Shown piece after piece: positions 7,079-9,677 of a DNA stretch of 9,677 nt. Each line of letters starts with the position of its first letter. Positions within the stretch are counted from its first letter, which is position 1. The translations under genes and the position numbers were made by a program. The stretch covers positions 1 through 9,677 of the forward strand of contig CAZTLA010000112.1 in the NCBI GenBank assembly GCA_964614365.1. Direction: 5' to 3'. The DNA is from JACQWR01 sp964614365. Lineage in GTDB: Bacteria; Desulfobacterota; Syntrophia; Syntrophales; JACQWR01. The notes beneath the pieces were generated by a model, which searched no databases, was not told where the DNA came from, and saw only the letters and a list, made by a program, of their open reading frames with translations.

Positions 7079-7157
7079 CTCACCACAGATACTATGCAGA
7101 CCAGTGAACTGCCATCAAGCGCGGTCGTGGCAGTTCACTGGTTTTTTTGGTGAGAAT
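7076..7157 (+). promoter_or_regulatory. Outer inverted repeat of the leader, right arm covers the Shine-Dalgarno
   Basis: ATTCTCACCA (7076-7085) and TGGTGAGAAT (7148-7157) are perfect 10-bp inverted complements that enclose the terminator-like hairpin. The right arm contains GGTGAG (7149-7154), the ribosome binding site for ATG 7161. If both arms are in the RNA, the ribosome binding site would be sequestered. If transcription starts at about 7085, the left arm is absent from the RNA and the repeat would act only in DNA, for example as an operator overlapping the -10 box. Confidence 0.5.
7100..7148 (+). terminator. Intrinsic terminator / attenuator hairpin in the leader
   Basis: ACCAGTGAACTGCCA (7100-7114) pairs perfectly over 15 bp with TGGCAGTTCACTGGT (7128-7142) around a 13-base loop. 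It is followed by an unbroken T-run (7142-7148). This is the classic form of a rho-independent terminator. It lies downstream of a plausible promoter and only 12 bases before the start codon of the radical SAM gene, so it is better placed to attenuate that gene than to end the previous one, whose stop is 240 bp away. I see no obvious anti-terminator partner or leader peptide. Confidence 0.75.
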
Positions 7158-7160
7158 GAA

Positions 7161-8309
7161 ATGAGCTTTTCCTTTGAGCAGGGCCCCATCAGGCCGCCCA
7201 GTGAGGCGAAAAGTCTCCTTATCCGGGTTACGCGCAATTGCCCGTGGAATAAATGCGCTTTTTGCCATACCTACCGCGGTGAAAAATTTGGGCTCCGGCC
7301 GCCGGCTGAGATTAAGAAGGATATCGAAACGGTCGCGGACATGGTGGACAGGATAACTGCGCTTTCCCACGGTCTGGGTGAAAGCGGTCGCGTCAACGAT
7401 GCGGTTATCGGCATGATTTACGCCTCAGAAAGCGCGTACAATGAATATTTCCGCTCCGTTGCTGCCTGGCTTTACTACGGCGGCGAATCCGTTTTCATTC
7501 AGGATGCGGATTCGCTGACCATGAAGACGGCGGACATTGCGGAAGTCCTTTCCTTCATAGGGGAAAAGTTTCCCTTCGTGACGCGGATAACGACCTATTG
7601 TCGTTCCAAGACGGCGGCTCGGAAGACGGTGGAAGAATTAACAATGCTCCGGGGGGCCGGTCTTTCCCGGATTCACGTGGGAATGGAAAGCGGTTACGAC
7701 CCCGTGCTCAAATGTATCCATAAGGGGGTTACGGCGGCAGATCACGTGGAAGGCGGAAGGAAAATCAAGGCGGCGGGCATTTCCCTGAGTGAATATATCA
7801 TCCCCGGGCTGGGGGGGATGCGTTGGAGCAGGGAGAACGCCGAGGAAACGGCAAAGGTAATCAACCTGATAAACCCCGACTACGTCCGACTGAGAACACT
7901 CCACGTCAGACAGGGGACTACTCTTTGTGCAATGATGCAGGAAGGCACTTTTGTTCCTCCCGGCGACGAGGATATTCTCAAGGAGATACGGATGTTCATC
8001 GATAATCTCGACAATATTGAAACGACGGTGGTGAGCGATCATATCCTTAATCTCCTTGAGGAACTGGAGGGAACTCTGCCTCGCGACAAGGAGAAACTAT
8101 TGGGAACAATAGACAAATACTTTCATCTCTCTGACGACGAGCGGCTTATCTACCGGCTGGGAAGGCGGAGAGGGCTCTACCGGTCCCTTGATGACCTGAA
8201 CGACAGGCATGCCTACCTCGAATTAAAGAATATAATCGATAAGAATATGCTGCGTGAACCGGCTGCCATGGACAGGTATCTTGCCCGGCAGATGAACCGT
8301 TACATCTAA
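7161..8309 (+). CDS. Radical SAM domain protein with CX4CX2C cluster motif
   Basis: A 382-residue radical SAM protein. The [4Fe-4S] cysteines are C27, C32 and C35 in NCPWNKCAFC, with four residues in the first gap instead of the canonical three. Downstream blocks fit the radical SAM TIM-barrel: HVGMESGYDPVLK, then IIPGLGGMRWS, then INPDYVRLRTLHV. ATG 7161 is chosen because GGTGAG (7149-7154) lies 6 bases upstream; an in-frame GTG at 7104 falls inside the hairpin. There is no B12-binding, TRAM or SPASM domain, so it does not match the tRNA methylthiotransferase or SPASM groups. The overall look is of the ELP3/HemN-like family; the substrate is unknown. The last ~22 codons are duplicated 1 kb downstream, which implies that this 3' end was involved in a rearrangement. 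Confidence 0.92.
   Translation: MSFSFEQGPIRPPSEAKSLLIRVTRNCPWNKCAFCHTYRGEKFGLRPPAEIKKDIETVADMVDRITALSHGLGESGRVNDAVIGMIYASESAYNEYFRSVAAWLYYGGESVFIQDADSLTMKTADIAEVLSFIGEKFPFVTRITTYCRSKTAARKTVEELTMLRGAGLSRIHVGMESGYDPVLKCIHKGVTAADHVEGGRKIKAAGISLSEYIIPGLGGMRWSRENAEETAKVINLINPDYVRLRTLHVRQGTTLCAMMQEGTFVPPGDEDILKEIRMFIDNLDNIETTVVSDHILNLLEELEGTLPRDKEKLLGTIDKYFHLSDDERLIYRLGRRRGLYRSLDDLNDRHAYLELKNIIDKNMLREPAAMDRYLARQMNRYI
8239..8307 (+). repeat. Direct repeat copy A (3' end of the radical SAM gene)
   Basis: The 69 bp covering the last codons of the radical SAM gene (starting within the codon for Asp in IIDKNMLRE, ending at ACATCT) recur at 9297-9365. The first 63 bp are identical and there is one mismatch in the next six (TAC in this copy, TGC in the other). 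Weaker similarity continues about 40 bp beyond the stop codon, for example GATTnnCGnTTCACAA. It has the size and position of an attachment-site or recombination-junction repeat. Confidence 0.9.
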
Positions 8310-8658
8310 CTAATTATACAGTGATTTTCGCTTCACAATGTTCATGGCGCCGTTTCTTGAAATTGTCCGATATTACCCATTATTGACTTTAAATAGTAGA
8401 CAAATGGTAGACAAAAAAAGGCAGTGGGGAAGGAGAAAAGGGAAGGGGCAGTGGAAGGAATATTTAAGTTCTCGTCGCAATCTCCCGATATTTACTGTGC
8501 CGGTCGGAAGAAATTTTACTTGACAACTTTTTTTCTTGTGTTTTAATACACCACACGCAAGGAACTCAACGTTATGTTGGGGGCGTTATGTGATAGCGCC
8601 CGTCTCCGAGTCGCATCGATCAAAAATATTGTTATTAAAAGAAGGATGGGACGATATC
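8310..8658. other. Intergenic region between the radical SAM gene and the small two-gene unit
   Basis: No convincing gene is seen; a 61-codon open frame at 8338-8523 is low-complexity and lacks a good ribosome binding site. The region is AT-rich in places and purine-rich at about 8415-8460. It holds two short direct repeats: GTAGACAAA twice around 8392-8415, and GCAGTGG-(GG)AAGGA at 8421-8434 and 8448-8459. CGTTATGT also occurs twice around 8569-8592, next to a short GGGCG/CGCCC hairpin in the leader of the following gene. The compositional change from the radical SAM gene is consistent with a foreign insert. Confidence 0.4.
8520..8547 (+). promoter_or_regulatory. Candidate sigma70 promoter of the two-gene cassette
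   Basis: A perfect -35 TTGACA (8520-8525) is followed after 16 bp by TTTAAT (8542-8547), a 5/6 match to TATAAT. It gives a transcript starting near 8554 with a leader of about 105 bases before ATG 8659. It is the strongest promoter-like sequence I see in the window, and it points into the small-protein/DUF2335 pair. Confidence 0.6.
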
Positions 8659-8868
8659 ATGAGCCATTCGTTTTTTTTGTTTGCTCGGCCGAGCTTTTAC
8701 GGCGGGATGGCACGTCTGCTTGACTTCGGTGGAACGCTCAACGTCTATAATTCGTACCCTACCGGCGAGATGGCGGATGCTAAGGCACTGTCGGAAGATT
8801 GGAAAGCGGTGGCAGCCGATTTGCGTTCTGCCGTTGCTCAATACAGGGCTGAACAATCTTCTATATGA
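8659..8868 (+). CDS. Small conserved-looking protein (69 aa) upstream of DUF2335 gene
   Basis: A 69-residue protein beginning MSHSFFLFARPSF and containing GGMARLLDFGGTLNVYN and EDWKAVAADLRSAV. ATG 8659 is preferred over an upstream start in the same frame (8536) because purine-rich GGATGGGA (8644-8651) lies about 7 bases before it and the conserved-looking part starts here. I recall small proteins of this type sitting directly ahead of DUF2335 membrane proteins; this is memory, not a search. The protein is soluble-looking, with a helical C-terminal half. Its stop TGA (8866-8868) overlaps ATGA with a potential start of the next gene, indicating translational coupling. The function is unknown. 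Confidence 0.7.
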   Translation: MSHSFFLFARPSFYGGMARLLDFGGTLNVYNSYPTGEMADAKALSEDWKAVAADLRSAVAQYRAEQSSI

Positions 8869-9300
8869 GCCGGCATTCCAGGTAATAAATCGAGACAGCT
8901 CGCCAAGCAAAACTCCCCGAACATCGTTAGTAGAACAGTAAGTCACCATTATGAAGGCCCGCTTCCGCCCCCTGCAATCCTTGTCCAATATGATGAGATC
9001 CAGCCCGGCACATCGGAAAAAATTATCCGCATGTGGGAAAATCAAAATCAGCATCGACAAGCACTCGAAAATGCCGTTATCCGTTCCGAAATACAAGATA
9101 GTAAAACTGGTCTGTGGCTTGGGTTTATCGTTTCCGTAATCGCCATTATTGCGGGGGCATACTGCATTATCAAGGGATACCCCGTTAGTGGGGGGGTCCT
9201 GAGTGGTGGTGCCGTTCCGGCGTTGGTAGGTGTGTTTGTCTACGGAAGTCGGCAACGTCGAAAAGAACGAGAAGCCAACAGAGTGCAATCATCTGAATAA
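8865..9300 (+). pseudogene. DUF2335-family membrane protein gene with a one-base frame break near its start
   Basis: The frame read from 8869 to TAA 9298-9300 encodes a DUF2335-like protein: GPLPPPAILVQYDEIQPG, then a basic/polar helix with ENQNQHRQALE, then two hydrophobic segments (about 9109-9174 and 9184-9246) with KGYPVSGG between them and a basic tail. The family-like sequence begins well upstream of the first in-frame ATG (9031), and no in-frame ATG, GTG or TTG lies between 8869 and 9031. ATG 8865 overlaps the previous stop as ATGA but runs only six codons. Removing one base near 8880-8884 would join MSRHSR to NKSRQLAKQ and give a 144-residue protein. So there is either a real or sequencing frameshift, or initiation at a rare codon such as ATT 8875. 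The stop codon lies inside repeat copy B. Confidence 0.7.
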
Positions 9301-9365
9301 GAATATGCTGCGTGAACCGGCTGCCATGGACAGGTATCTTGCCCGGCAGATGAACCGTTGCATCT
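9297..9365 (+). repeat. Direct repeat copy B
   Basis: This is the second copy of the radical SAM gene's 3' end, 68/69 identical to 8239-8307. Read in the same frame it would encode the same C-terminus but end Cys-Ile-TGA instead of Tyr-Ile-TAA, so the two copies look like alleles of one gene end. It does not continue any radical SAM coding sequence upstream. It provides the stop codon of the DUF2335 gene. Confidence 0.9.
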
Positions 9366-9677
9366 GATCTCTCTTGCAATGATTGCCGATTCACAAGGTT
9401 TACCGCACTCCGCCTAAGCGAGCGGTAACGTTCACCACCGTGCCCGACGAAGGATATTCCCCAATTTTTTCTTGACAACGGTAACGACTTATGGTCAGAT
9501 TCGCCATCATGTAAGGAACGGTGTTTACTCACGATGGACGGAAAAGCAGGCGATGAAAATGCCAAAGTTAAGAGATACGTTTGGTGCTTTTATTATTATA
9601 CATCAGTCTGCCCATCGCGCCGGGGGGATTAACATAGTGTAGCGAGCGAGTTAAGCCATGGGCAGGGCAGAATCAAG
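9366..9677. other. Terminal region without a supported gene
   Basis: The first ~40 bp still resemble the sequence after repeat copy A. CTTGACAAC at 9471-9479 repeats the octamer TTGACAAC of the cassette promoter and could be a -35 box, with a poor -10 (TCAGAT, 9495-9500). CTGCCCAT (9608-9615) and ATGGGCAG (9658-9665) are inverted complements 42 bases apart at the right edge, with a G-run between them. I see no tRNA, and only a 32-codon open frame (9534-9632) that I do not support. The element at the edge cannot be judged without the adjoining sequence. Confidence 0.35.

Noticed and set aside
8338..8523. 61-codon open frame MFMAPFLEIVRYY...
   Set aside because: The sequence is low complexity, there is no good ribosome binding site, and it overlaps purine-rich repeats and the cassette promoter.
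8565..8605. Integron attC-like sequence (ACTCAAC, GGGGGCGTTATGTG, AGCGCCC)
   Set aside because: ACTCAAC fits RYYYAAC, but GTTATGT does not fit GTTRRRY, no matching long-stem partner site exists on either side, and no integron integrase is present.
8635..9288. Minus-strand 217-codon open frame across the cassette
   Set aside because: The + strand encodes a DUF2335-like protein with coherent membrane segments; the antisense product has no recognisable domain.
9534..9632. 32-codon open frame near the right edge
   Set aside because: The nearest AAGGA is about 17 bases upstream, the product is unrecognised, and it runs into the inverted repeat.

Overview
The window looks like accessory DNA of a Gram-negative anaerobe. 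The radical SAM protein, the 4,5-dihydroxyphthalate decarboxylase-like protein and the 150-residue hypothetical protein resemble proteins I associate with Desulfobacterota and syntrophic former Deltaproteobacteria. This is recognition from memory, not a database result, so the taxonomic suggestion is weak. All convincing genes are on the + strand.

Bases 1-5254 are a type I restriction-modification locus. It holds the 3' end of an upstream gene (possibly hsdM), hsdS, hsdR and a YgjP-like (DUF45) zinc metallopeptidase, separated by 1-25 bp and so probably one transcript. Two things stand out. The two halves of HsdS are about 80% identical to each other, which predicts a palindromic split recognition site rather than the usual asymmetric one. 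The hsdR reading frame is broken by a single-base shift near 2150-2185, after the nuclease domain and before the ATPase motor, so the system is either methylation-only, subject to unusual decoding, or affected by a sequence error.

Bases 5309-6856 carry two less connected genes: a 150-residue acidic hypothetical protein and a 328-residue protein of the 4,5-dihydroxyphthalate decarboxylase / substrate-binding-protein-like family. Bases 6857-7160 are a non-coding leader. It contains a candidate promoter, a perfect 15-bp hairpin followed by seven T (a textbook intrinsic terminator or attenuator), and an outer 10-bp inverted repeat whose right arm contains the Shine-Dalgarno sequence of the next gene. 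That gene (7161-8309) encodes a radical SAM protein with an atypically spaced CX4CX2C cluster motif.

Bases 8239-9365 form a small cassette-like structure. The last ~69 bp of the radical SAM gene recur at 9297-9365 (68/69 identical) and bracket about 990 bp. That interval holds its own TTGACA promoter, a 69-residue small protein and a DUF2335-type two-helix membrane protein whose start region appears frameshifted. The pair may be a minimal mobile or defence-like cargo module inserted at the 3' end of a conserved gene, although no recombinase is visible. Bases 9366-9677 contain no gene I can support, only a possible -35 element and an inverted repeat at the window's edge.
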